Positions 1 through 7,758 are shown, numbered from the stretch's first letter. The stretch is DNA of 8,052 bases from Actinobacteria bacterium UBA2541 (GCA_002340925.1 DDMR01000083.1:1-8052), one strand, 5' to 3'. Numbers and translations: made by a program. The notes: generated by a model not told the origin, from the sequence alone.

Positions 1-287
1 GGTGAAATGTCATCGCTAGCTAATACCCAAGTTAACCAACCTCCGCCTTCAGCAGCGCGCTTTGAAACCGCTTTACCAAATGGTGAGGAATCTGCGGCTG
101 GGTGATCGAGTGGACAAACAACTTCGATGTAATGACCGTTTTGTAATGGAAGTGTGAAGTTACGAGTTCCAAATCTTGGGTGAACTCCACCGTCAACAAA
201 GGTACTTCCTAAGCGAGAACCAAGACGTTGCACAGTATCTGCAAGTTGGTCATGTGATGTTACATATGAGACATGGTCTAGGCGCAT
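1..287 (-). CDS. VOC-family glyoxalase-like protein (5' part only, cut by window edge)
   Basis: I translated this by hand from the ATG at 287-285; 95 complete codons are visible and the frame is still open at the window edge. The N-terminus MRLDHVSYVT has the opening beta strand with a His (residue 5) in the position where vicinal-oxygen-chelate (VOC) proteins usually place a metal ligand. Further on are GVHPRFGTRN (34-43) and HYIEVVCPLDHP (52-63), where Glu55 fits a second ligand. This HP-FGTRN followed by a Y-E pattern resembles the Glyoxalase_3-like branch (PF13468). Members are small, usually cytosolic, and mostly uncharacterised; the substrate cannot be told from the sequence. The gene lies 29 bp after the hydrolase stop and has no clear Shine-Dalgarno sequence before the ATG. 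It could be the last gene of the operon or have its own promoter in the gap. The VOC call is fairly firm; any specific reaction would be a guess. Confidence 0.8.
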   Translation of the reverse strand, partial: MRLDHVSYVTSHDQLADTVQRLGSRLGSTFVDGGVHPRFGTRNFTLPLQNGHYIEVVCPLDHPAADSSPFGKAVSKRAAEGGGWLTWVLASDDIS

Positions 288-316
288 GGGGAAATAATGC
301 CGTATAACAAATGATG

Positions 317-1792
317 CTAAGTACCACTTTTGGCACAAATTAGGGGTTTTGAACCAATTTTTCCCGTTAAAAAGTAGGAATCCACCACCGAGTCGATACA
401 AATATTCCCTTGATTGTGGCCGGTATGGCCATCGCCATTTAAGGTCAATAACTTTCCATTGGTGAATACTTCCGCCAAGTCTTGCGCCCATTCATAAGGT
501 GTCGCCGGATCATTTGTAACACCTATTACTAAAACTGGTGTTGTATCAATATTTTTTAAAGGCACTGGTGGAAGTTGGGGCTCGGTCTTCCAGTATTTGC
601 ATGGCAGCGCTGCTAAATATAAATAGGGTCCAAAAATCGGAGCAGCTTTTATAAATGCTCCGCGATCGGAAGCCATTTCTTCAATAGTCCTTGGTTCTTT
701 CCAATCTAAACAATTGATAATAATCGAAACATCTGTCTGATTGCTGTAGTAATTTCCTGCCGAATCTCGATTATTATAAGCATCTGCCTGTTTAAACATT
801 TCGGTTGGATTCCGTTTTACTATTGCTTGGACCAACATCTTATTTAAATCTCGCCAACCCTCTCCTGAATCATATAAAGTAGTTGCGATAGCGGTGATTG
901 CTATGGATTCGCTAGCGAATCTTCCATCAGAGCCTTTCATAGGATTGGTCTCAGCTTCTGATAATAATTTTTTTATATCTGCAAGTTTAAATCTTTTCTG
1001 GGTTGCTAAGAAATTACTTAGGGCTCTATCAAATGCAACCGCTTGGGCAAGTTGTTGTTCACGCATTAAAACATTTGGAGATACCGCACCATCTAAAACC
1101 ATTCTTCCAACTGATTCTGGGTAAAGTGCAGCATACAAAGTTCCTAGATATGTCCCATAACTTTTTCCTAGAAAATTTAACTTTTTCTCGCTCAATAAGA
1201 TCCGAAGAATTTCCATATCTTTTGCTGCCTCTAGCGTGCTGTAGTGTCCAAGTTTTGAGCCTGCCGCTTTTGCACACTTTTCAGCAAAGTCTTTAGAAAT
1301 TGCGGATAAGGACGCGATGCTGGCTGCCCTGCCATCGCTGGCATCCGCGCTTAAAAATGCATCTTCTTCATCATCTGTTAAGCAGCGAATTTCCCCCGAT
1401 TTATTGATACCCCGTGGGTCAAAGCCAACGATGTCATATTTTTCATTAATCTCTTTCGAGAGTATGTATTCAGCGTTGTATGCATACGAAGTTGCAGAAC
1501 CACCAGGTCCCCCGGGGTTAACAACTATGGAGCCCAGCTTATTTTCTTGATCCAAAGCGCTATGGCGCAATGCTCTAAGAGTGAAGTTCTGGTTATCAAT
1601 TTTTTCATAATCGACTGGGACTTTAAATGATGAACATTCAAAACCATCGTAACAATCTCGCCAATTTAATTCTTGAGATTTGTAATCTTTGATAGTCCAA
1701 ACTTTGGAATCATTATTAGTTAACTGAATTACAACACCAATTGCAAAAAATATTCCTAAAGCTAGAAAAATTGGTCTATATTTTATTGACAT
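317..1792 (-). CDS. Membrane-anchored/secreted alpha/beta hydrolase, S33 tripeptidyl-aminopeptidase-like
   Basis: This 491-residue protein has the full layout of the actinobacterial Tap/SlpD-type peptidases (MEROPS S33), which are usually about 480-520 residues. Residues 8-24 form a hydrophobic helix after a short basic start, so it is a signal peptide or a signal anchor. There is no lipobox and no obvious AxA cleavage site. The oxyanion-side motif NPGGPGGS is at 92-99 and DPRG at 125-128. The nucleophile elbow GKSYG at 209-213 gives Ser211, and the C-terminal TAP-like part supplies Asp428 (TNDPATP) and His456 (GDGHTG), completing the triad. Cys47/53, 137/173, 361/398 and 465/486 could form disulfides outside the cytoplasm. 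The family removes N-terminal peptides or hydrolyses esters and amides; the actual substrate is unknown, and an esterase role is possible. The ATG overlaps the holB stop by one base (TAATG) with no visible Shine-Dalgarno, so translation is probably coupled to holB. Confidence 0.87.
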   Translation of the reverse strand: MSIKYRPIFLALGIFFAIGVVIQLTNNDSKVWTIKDYKSQELNWRDCYDGFECSSFKVPVDYEKIDNQNFTLRALRHSALDQENKLGSIVVNPGGPGGSATSYAYNAEYILSKEINEKYDIVGFDPRGINKSGEIRCLTDDEEDAFLSADASDGRAASIASLSAISKDFAEKCAKAAGSKLGHYSTLEAAKDMEILRILLSEKKLNFLGKSYGTYLGTLYAALYPESVGRMVLDGAVSPNVLMREQQLAQAVAFDRALSNFLATQKRFKLADIKKLLSEAETNPMKGSDGRFASESIAITAIATTLYDSGEGWRDLNKMLVQAIVKRNPTEMFKQADAYNNRDSAGNYYSNQTDVSIIINCLDWKEPRTIEEMASDRGAFIKAAPIFGPYLYLAALPCKYWKTEPQLPPVPLKNIDTTPVLVIGVTNDPATPYEWAQDLAEVFTNGKLLTLNGDGHTGHNQGNICIDSVVDSYFLTGKIGSKPLICAKSGT

Positions 1793-1794
1793 TA
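1790..1794 (-). other. holB/hydrolase stop-start overlap (TAATG)
   Basis: The TAA stop of holB (1794-1792) shares its last A with the ATG start of the hydrolase gene (1792-1790). The bases ahead (TGCTTAAA) contain no Shine-Dalgarno, so coupled reinitiation is the simplest reading. This supports the ATG as the true start, because it also places the basic N-terminus and hydrophobic helix correctly. Confidence 0.8.
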
Positions 1795-2943
1795 TTTAAG
1801 CAGGACCATCAGCGCTTCGATGGTTAGTAGTGGAGCAGCATTGTGTGAGAGATTTGTTCTCGCACTCATAATCGCCTCTAATTTTGCCAGGGTCGCTTCA
1901 GCCTCGGTTGATTCGGCTATTTTTGTCATTTCAGAAATCAAATCAGTATTTATGATTGAGTCTGGTGAATTAGATTGAATTAAAAGTATGTCCCGGTAGA
2001 GCGTTGCGATATCAAGGAGTGCGCGGTCTAAATAATCCCGAACCATTCTCGTTGTCCGTGATTTCTGTTCTTTCTCTAACTCTTTAACTGCTTTAGATCC
2101 ACCTTGGGTTAGCTTTGAACCTTGTTGTCCCCAAGCTTCTTTCAGCGCTGAAATTTCAACATCGTCTCGTCTTTCAGCCTCTTCTTCCGCCTCTGCTTTT
2201 GCTGCTTCTACTAATACTTGCGCTGCTTTAAATGCAGATGCAATATCTGTAATCATTAAGGAGATTTTTAAGATTGCTTGCCGCCGGGTTCTTGCCTCTT
2301 CACTCTTAGCTAAATGTCGAGCTCGGCCGATGTGCCCTTGTGAGACTCGTGCTGCAAAATCTGCCATTGCAGGTGAAAACTTCTCTTTCTCCAATAACTT
2401 TGCGACCGCCGCGATTGAAGGAGTGCGCAGAACTAAGCTTCGCGTTCTAGATCTGATTGTTGGCAGAACATCTGTAGAACTTGGTGCACAGAGCAACCAA
2501 ACAGTTCTAAGGCCTGGCTCTTCAATCGCTTTTAGTAGTGCATTGGCTGCAGATTCGGTAAGTCGATCCGCATCTTCTATAACCACAACACGATAATTAC
2601 CAACTGCAGGACTCCAAGAGGCTCGGGTAATTAAATCGCGGACCTCATCTATCTTGATAGAAAGTCCTTCAGTTTTTATCAATTCAACATCTGCGTGGCT
2701 TCCGGTTGTGGCGGTATTGCAATCAGTGCAATCATTGCAACCACCATTTCTGCAGACCAATGCGGCAGCAAATGCGAGTGCGGCATTGCTTCGACCAGAA
2801 CCAGGTGGTCCGGTAAAAAGCCAGGCGTGAGTCATTTCTTGTGACTGATTTGTTGAATCAGATGCAGCTGAAACCGCTTCTTGCAGGATTGAAATAACGT
2901 GTTCCTGGTCAATTAAATTATCGAAAACTGAAGTAGCGCTCAC
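1792..2943 (-). CDS. holB: DNA polymerase III subunit delta' (clamp-loader AAA+ subunit)
   Basis: Delta' is the stator subunit of the clamp loader that places the beta sliding clamp on primed DNA. The 383-residue product opens with FDNLIDQEHV, the usual start of the AAA+ domain. GPPGSGRS at 45-52 is the P-loop, with Arg51 where a classical Walker A has Lys. Cys64, 69, 72 and 75 form the zinc module. VVVIEDADRL (119-128) followed by ANALLKAIEEP (133-143) is the Walker B/sensor 1 region. The SRC motif of clamp loaders reads SRT here (165-167). A charged, Ala/Glu-rich stretch (about 245-300) leads into the C-terminal oligomerisation domain with YLDRALLDIATLYRDIL (304-320), a layout I associate with actinobacterial delta'. 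The start is GTG; its G is the last base of the upstream TAG stop, and this start leaves the conserved N-terminus intact. Delta' does not normally need ATP hydrolysis, so the Lys-to-Arg change is not a sign of decay. gamma/tau (DnaX) is the main alternative, but this protein lacks a Walker A lysine and DnaX-like length. Confidence 0.93.
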   Translation of the reverse strand: MSATSVFDNLIDQEHVISILQEAVSAASDSTNQSQEMTHAWLFTGPPGSGRSNAALAFAAALVCRNGGCNDCTDCNTATTGSHADVELIKTEGLSIKIDEVRDLITRASWSPAVGNYRVVVIEDADRLTESAANALLKAIEEPGLRTVWLLCAPSSTDVLPTIRSRTRSLVLRTPSIAAVAKLLEKEKFSPAMADFAARVSQGHIGRARHLAKSEEARTRRQAILKISLMITDIASAFKAAQVLVEAAKAEAEEEAERRDDVEISALKEAWGQQGSKLTQGGSKAVKELEKEQKSRTTRMVRDYLDRALLDIATLYRDILLIQSNSPDSIINTDLISEMTKIAESTEAEATLAKLEAIMSARTNLSHNAAPLLTIEALMVLLK

Positions 2944-2945
2944 TA
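2941..2945 (-). other. tmk/holB stop-start overlap (TAGTG)
   Basis: On the minus strand the TAG stop of the MFS-tmk gene shares its final G with the GTG start of holB. The next codon in the tmk frame is TGA, so the tmk frame meets two stops in a row (TAG TGA). No strong Shine-Dalgarno precedes the GTG; the upstream bases are A-rich. The geometry favours termination-reinitiation by the same ribosome, tying delta' output to the kinase. Confidence 0.8.
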
Positions 2946-4985
2946 TTTTCTAAATCGCTTCTTCTCGGCTGAGCTCTCCTTCAATTGTGGCAAACTCAGA
3001 ACGCGTTCAATAATTTGTTCATGGATGCTCGCTTTATCTTGAGTCGCATCAACAACAAAATATCGCTCTGGATCCGACCCGGCAATGGTGAGAAACTCTT
3101 GTCGGATACGCTCATGAAAAGCTAATGGTTCCGCTTCTAATCGATCTAATGATCGAAGTCGAGAAATTCCTAGCTCTGCGGGGATATCCATGACGACAGT
3201 CAGTGTTGGCGCTAGATTTTCAGTTGCCCAACGAGAAATTCTCGCTACTTCAGATGGCTGCAATATTCGACCGGCACCTTGATAGGCGACAGATGAATCT
3301 AAATACCGATCGGTTATGACAACTTTTCCTGAGCTCAATGCTGGTTGAATTAATGAGTAGACATGGTTTGCGCGATCTGCTGCATATAAGAGAGCTTCAG
3401 CTCTTGGAGAAATATTCCCAGTTTCAGTATCTAGAAGAATTTCGCGCAGGCGCTTTCCAAGCGGTGTCCCACCTGGTTCGCGAGTCAGCAGAACTTCTTT
3501 ACCGGTTGATTCCAAATACTCTTTTAATAATTGAGTTTGTGTGGATTTTCCAGAACCTTCGCCACCTTCAAATGAGATAAAGATTCCGTTATGTGCAGTG
3601 CCGGTGATTCCACCAAGTTCACCCCGGCTTGCTGCGACGATATCTGACCAGAGCGAGACTGTTGGGCGATCGCGCATTGTGCGATAAGAAATAACTCCAA
3701 CAACTACCCCAATAATTCCGGCACCAAACATTGTGAATGCAGCACCGTTGTAGGTAACTTCAAAATTTTCAAATTCATAGGTATGGCGCCCAATTGCTGC
3801 AGCAACTAACGGTGCAATAGCCAAGACAAAAACTAGTGATACTCGAATCAAAGATTGGACGAAAGCAAAGGTCCGTCCGCGGACTTCATCAGCGACTTCA
3901 AGTCCAAGCATTGTGAAACCAGTTACCCAGGAAATTCCGGCAAATGCTCCGAGTAGAACCGTAATAAAAATTGCAAGAACTAGGTTTGTCATTAACGATA
4001 AGAGAATTAGGAAGGAGGATGAAATTGTTAGGGTTGCGCCAAAAATTCTTCTACGAGAGAACTGAGCAAAAACCTTTGGCCCCAGCCAGATTCCAAGTGC
4101 TAAACCGGTAAATACCGCGCCAAAGAGAATTCCGTAGGCAGCATCTCCGGCATTTAGATCACCAACAAATGTTCTGGCTAAACCAATCACTGCTCCAGCC
4201 GCAAAGAATGCCCCAAGCATTCCGAAAATTAGCCCTCGAATTATCTTTGAGCCACTTACAAATTTAAATCCTTCAAATAGCGCTTTCCCAATATTTTCAC
4301 TTACTGCAGCGCTTCCTGCTGGGCCCTTTGGAATTTCTCGTAATTGATAAACAATCCATGCGGTGTAAAGGAAAGATATTGCATTTATATATAACGCAAG
4401 GTCCGCAGTCGATGAATATTCGGCAGGCAGAAAGCTTGTTGTGGCAACCGAGACTAGAGCAAGTAATGAGAAAACAATCGCGGCAATTGGGGCAGTTCCA
4501 TATGCCGCTAGTAGTGAAACTTGGTTAGCATTTTCTAATTTATTTTTTGGAACCATATTGGGAACGGTTGCCTCTTTTGCTGGAGACCAGAAGAGGGTAA
4601 AGCACTCGACCAGAATCGTTGCGGTATACAACCAGAAGTAATTTCCAACTAAAGGAATCGAAAGATAAAGTGCAAATCTAAAGATGTCACAGAAAATCAT
4701 TAGCCGTCTGCGATCAAAACGATCTGCAAAGACCCCAGCTATCGGACCAAGAATTACCGCTGGTAATAGGCGAACAATGAACACACCTGCGATTGCAAAG
4801 TTTGCTTTTGAATAATCACCATCTGAAAGTTCCAGCGCCATAGCCGTTGTTGCAAGCAGACCAAGCCAGTCTCCAAAAGAAGAGAAGGCCATTGAATTCC
4901 ATAATTTTCTAAATGCGGGGATAGCTAAAACACTTCTGCTCTCGGTTCCTGCGGGTGCGCCAGGATATGGAAGTGAATTAGGCAT
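2943..4985 (-). CDS. tmk: MFS transporter-like domain fused to thymidylate kinase (dTMP kinase)
   Basis: One open frame of 680 codons encodes two domains. Residues about 30-435 hold roughly 12 predicted membrane helices, with the MFS loop motif GPIAGVFADRFDRRR (80-94) between helices 2 and 3. A linker (about 437-466) follows. Residues 467-680 are a complete dTMP kinase of normal size (about 210 residues): P-loop GGEGSGKST (474-482), TREPGG (501-506), DRYLDSSVAYQG (559-570) and the LID region DRLE...FHERIR (614-628). The kinase phosphorylates dTMP to dTDP with ATP, an essential step toward dTTP. With an even helix count and a cytoplasmic N-terminus, the kinase would face the cytoplasm. The transporter part has no recognisable substrate. 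Similar fusions occur in Streptomyces and other Actinobacteria, whereas M. tuberculosis has a stand-alone enzyme. The ATG lies 13 bp after the topA stop with only a weak AGG ahead; the TAG stop overlaps the holB GTG. No stop, frameshift or alternative internal start interrupts the fusion. Confidence 0.93.
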   Translation of the reverse strand: MPNSLPYPGAPAGTESRSVLAIPAFRKLWNSMAFSSFGDWLGLLATTAMALELSDGDYSKANFAIAGVFIVRLLPAVILGPIAGVFADRFDRRRLMIFCDIFRFALYLSIPLVGNYFWLYTATILVECFTLFWSPAKEATVPNMVPKNKLENANQVSLLAAYGTAPIAAIVFSLLALVSVATTSFLPAEYSSTADLALYINAISFLYTAWIVYQLREIPKGPAGSAAVSENIGKALFEGFKFVSGSKIIRGLIFGMLGAFFAAGAVIGLARTFVGDLNAGDAAYGILFGAVFTGLALGIWLGPKVFAQFSRRRIFGATLTISSSFLILLSLMTNLVLAIFITVLLGAFAGISWVTGFTMLGLEVADEVRGRTFAFVQSLIRVSLVFVLAIAPLVAAAIGRHTYEFENFEVTYNGAAFTMFGAGIIGVVVGVISYRTMRDRPTVSLWSDIVAASRGELGGITGTAHNGIFISFEGGEGSGKSTQTQLLKEYLESTGKEVLLTREPGGTPLGKRLREILLDTETGNISPRAEALLYAADRANHVYSLIQPALSSGKVVITDRYLDSSVAYQGAGRILQPSEVARISRWATENLAPTLTVVMDIPAELGISRLRSLDRLEAEPLAFHERIRQEFLTIAGSDPERYFVVDATQDKASIHEQIIERVLSLPQLKESSAEKKRFRK

Positions 4986-4998
4986 GAGCTAAGCCTAC

Positions 4999-7758
4999 TT
5001 ATGCCGAAGTGGTTGCGGCTTTACCCTTACCTGTGGCCGCTTTTTTCTTACTTTTTGCCTTACCTGTGGCTTTAACTGTGTTCTTGGTTAGAGATGGGGC
5101 AGCTTTCTTAGCGCGTTTGCTGCTCTTCTTAACTCGGCCAGCTCCACCATTCTCGATTTCCCAAGCACGTCGACCTGCTAACAATTCAAGTCCACGTTCT
5201 AGAGTTAAAAACTCAACGTTATCGCCACGACGAAGCGTTGCATTTGTTTCGCCATCAGTTATGTAGATGCCAAATCGACCATCTTTTACTAGAACTGGTT
5301 TCTGGCTTGCTGGATCGATTCCCAAATCTTTTAATGGTGGCTTTGCAACACCACGACGACGAACTTTAGGTTGTTTGTAAAGTTCAATCGCTTCATCCAA
5401 AGTAATTGCAAATAATTGATCCTCTGACGTTAAGGTTCGAGAATCAGTTCCGTGAGTCATATAAGGTCCATAGCGACCATTTTGAACAGTAATTGGAACT
5501 TCTTCATAGTCACCAAGAGTTCTTGGGAGTGACATCAATTTCAAAGCATCGTCAATTGTTATCGTATCTAGAGTCATTGTTGAAAGAAGTGATGCGGTCT
5601 TTGGTTTTGGTGCATCTTTCTTCTTACGCGGCTTCTTAAGCTCGCCCGTCTTCTTATCAACAACCATTTCTGGTTCTGGAAAAACCTCCGTTATATATGG
5701 ACCAAATCTTCCAGACTTAGCTAATAGCGGCAGGTTGGTTTCTGGATGAATTCCAAGTTCGCGTTCGCCAGATGGCTGAGCTAATAAATCTATTGCTACT
5801 TGAAGTGTAAGTTCATCCGGCGCCATGGTCTCTGGAATGTTTGCAAACTTACGATCATCGCCAATTCCTTTTTGAATATATGCACCATACCGACCAACGC
5901 GAATTTCAATATCCTCGCCCATTTTCATTGTGTTGATTTGTTGGGCATCAATCGCGCCCAAATCGGCGGCAAGTGCTTCTAGGCCAGGGTTTCCTTCGGT
6001 GCCAAAGAAGAACTTAGTCAGCCAAGTAATTCGATCCTCTTCGCCATTGGCGATTCGATCTAAATCCTCTTCCATCGAAGCGGTGAATTCGTAATCAACT
6101 AATTTTCCAAAATGCTGTTCAAGTAAACCAGTAACTGAAAATGCAAGAAAGGTTGGAACAAGTGCGCGGCCACGTTTTGCGACATAGCCTCGATCTTGAA
6201 TTGTGCTCATGATTGATGCGAAGGTAGATGGTCGGCCGATACCAAGTTCTTCAAGTTTTTTAACCAGAGTTGGTTCGGTATATCTAGCTGGTGGCTTTGT
6301 TTCGTGGCCTTCACAGATGTAATTAGAGACTTTAATCGAATCTCCAACAGCCATTGCCGGCAATCTTTTATCGGTTTCCGCGCTCTCGTCATCTCCTGAT
6401 TTATCTTCAACAATCTCTTCATATGCTGCCAAGAATCCTGGGAAGGTGATGACTGAACCATTTGCTCTGAAAATCGCAGCGCCACCAGTTTTAGTTTCCA
6501 CATCAAAGTCAACTCGCATCTGCATTTTTTTAGCATCTGACATTTGTGAAGCAATGGTGCGCTTCCAAATTAAATCGTAGAGCGAGAATTCATCTCGTGA
6601 AAGTTCTGGGGCTAATTCGCCAGGGGTTCTAAATGTTTCTCCGGCTGGCCTAATCGCTTCGTGCGCTTCTTGCGCGTTCTTTGATTTTCCTTCATAGACC
6701 CTAGGCGCTGCTGGAATATATTCAGCCCCATATAAAGATTTGGCTGAACTTCTAGCAGATTCAATTGCGCTCTGAGAGAGAGTTACTGAATCGGTTCGCA
6801 TATATGTGATGTAACCATTTTCGTACAACCGTTGAGCAACGCGCATTGTTAGCTGAGCACCCCAACCAAGTCTTGATCCAGCATCTTGTTGCATGGTTGA
6901 TGTCGTAAATGGTGCTTTTGGTCGTTCAGTTCTAGGCGACTCCTCAGTTGATTTAACAGTTAGAGATTTCCCAGTGAGGCTCTGAACCAATTCATTAGCG
7001 CCAGCTTCATCTAATAAGAGAATATTTGCTACTGATTTCTCTTTTAATCCACCATTTGCATCGAAGTCATTTGTAGCAGCAACTCGCTTGCCATCAAGAG
7101 AAAGCAACCTTGCATTAAACCCAGCTTCACATTGCGCAGTTAAATCCCACCACTTTGATGAGATGAAAGCCATGCGTTCGCGTTCGCGTTCAACAATTAG
7201 CCTCGTTGCAACAGATTGCACACGGCCGGCAGAAATTCTTGGCATTACTTTCTTCCATAAAACTGGAGAAAGTCGATAGCCATATAGGCGATCTAAAACT
7301 CGGCGGGTCTCTTGCGCATCAACCAACCGATAATCTAAATCACGGGTTTCTTCTGCTGCTTTTTTTATTGCCTCTTTGGTAATTTCATGAAAAACCATTC
7401 GGCGAATTGGAATTTTTGGGCGTAGAACTTCAATTAAATGCCAAGCAATCGCTTCGCCCTCGCGGTCCTCGTCCGTAGCCAGAATTAATTCGTCAGCGCC
7501 TTTCATAAGCGCTTTAAGCTCAGAAACTTTCGCTTTCTTATCTGGATTAATTACATAAAGCGGTTCAAAGCCCTCTTCGATATTTACGCCCTCTTTGGCC
7601 CAAGCAATCTTCTTGTATTCCTTAGGAATATCAGCAGCGCGTTGTGGCAGATCACGAATGTGCCCAACGGATGCTTCAACGACGTAGTCATCTCCCAGGA
7701 AGCCGCCGATTTTGCGCGCCTTCGCGGGAGATTCCACGATTACAAGTTTTATGCCCAT
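4999..7758 (-). CDS. topA: DNA topoisomerase I, type IA, actinobacterial zinc-free form
   Basis: This enzyme relaxes negative supercoils by cutting and passing single strands, and balances gyrase. The 919-residue length is typical of actinobacterial TopA. The TOPRIM domain starts at the N-terminus, with Glu9 in VIVESPAKA and the acidic cluster ATDEDREGE (94-102) that binds Mg2+. AGRVQSVATRLIVERERE (177-194) belongs to the core. The catalytic tyrosine is Tyr319 in GYITYMRTDS, with Arg321 beside it. After the core there are four Topo_C-type repeats with the cores GRYGAYIQKG (622), GRFGPYITEV (683), GRYGPYMTHG (761) and GRFGIYITDG (827). No zinc-finger Cys clusters exist; only Cys210 and Cys482 are present. 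The last 43 or so residues (877-919) are Lys/Ala-rich, which in mycobacterial TopA helps strand passage and processivity. The chosen ATG puts the conserved IVESPAKA motif at the usual distance from the start. It is the first gene after hppA and probably heads the downstream operon. Confidence 0.97.
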   Translation of the reverse strand: MGIKLVIVESPAKARKIGGFLGDDYVVEASVGHIRDLPQRAADIPKEYKKIAWAKEGVNIEEGFEPLYVINPDKKAKVSELKALMKGADELILATDEDREGEAIAWHLIEVLRPKIPIRRMVFHEITKEAIKKAAEETRDLDYRLVDAQETRRVLDRLYGYRLSPVLWKKVMPRISAGRVQSVATRLIVERERERMAFISSKWWDLTAQCEAGFNARLLSLDGKRVAATNDFDANGGLKEKSVANILLLDEAGANELVQSLTGKSLTVKSTEESPRTERPKAPFTTSTMQQDAGSRLGWGAQLTMRVAQRLYENGYITYMRTDSVTLSQSAIESARSSAKSLYGAEYIPAAPRVYEGKSKNAQEAHEAIRPAGETFRTPGELAPELSRDEFSLYDLIWKRTIASQMSDAKKMQMRVDFDVETKTGGAAIFRANGSVITFPGFLAAYEEIVEDKSGDDESAETDKRLPAMAVGDSIKVSNYICEGHETKPPARYTEPTLVKKLEELGIGRPSTFASIMSTIQDRGYVAKRGRALVPTFLAFSVTGLLEQHFGKLVDYEFTASMEEDLDRIANGEEDRITWLTKFFFGTEGNPGLEALAADLGAIDAQQINTMKMGEDIEIRVGRYGAYIQKGIGDDRKFANIPETMAPDELTLQVAIDLLAQPSGERELGIHPETNLPLLAKSGRFGPYITEVFPEPEMVVDKKTGELKKPRKKKDAPKPKTASLLSTMTLDTITIDDALKLMSLPRTLGDYEEVPITVQNGRYGPYMTHGTDSRTLTSEDQLFAITLDEAIELYKQPKVRRRGVAKPPLKDLGIDPASQKPVLVKDGRFGIYITDGETNATLRRGDNVEFLTLERGLELLAGRRAWEIENGGAGRVKKSSKRAKKAAPSLTKNTVKATGKAKSKKKAATGKGKAATTSA
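5025..5070 (-). repeat. In-frame direct repeat within the topA lysine-rich tail
   Basis: The 13-mer CCTTACCTGTGGC (plus strand) occurs at 5025-5037 and 5058-5070, exactly 33 bases apart. On the coding strand each copy encodes Ala-Thr-Gly-Lys, at residues 897-900 and 908-911 of TopA, so the period is 11 residues. It probably arose by slippage or small duplication inside the low-complexity Lys/Ala tail. Tail length is known to vary among actinobacterial TopA proteins. Confidence 0.7.

Noticed and set aside
1003..1296. 97-codon open frame on the plus strand opposite the hydrolase
   Set aside because: It is antisense to the region that encodes the nucleophile elbow and the C-terminal flank. It has no family motif, and the opposite frame has a complete catalytic triad.
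317..1792. Hydrolase as a lipoprotein
   Set aside because: No cysteine follows the N-terminal hydrophobic helix; the first Cys is residue 47, too far away for a lipobox.
2330..2596. 88-codon plus-strand open frame opposite holB
   Set aside because: It mirrors the Walker B and SRT region of holB and shows no domain of its own.
3560..3620. Possibility that the MFS-Tmk joint is an assembly or frameshift artefact
   Set aside because: The frame is open throughout, the linker is uninterrupted, both domains are complete, and this fusion is known in Actinobacteria.
4328..4641. Two overlapping plus-strand open frames opposite the MFS domain
   Set aside because: Antisense frames to hydrophobic membrane-helix codons often stay open; no start signals or motifs support them.
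6207..6554. 115-codon open frame on the minus strand inside topA
   Set aside because: It lies in another frame of a certain gene, and its translation is Lys/Gln/Leu-rich with no recognisable motif, so it is a shadow.
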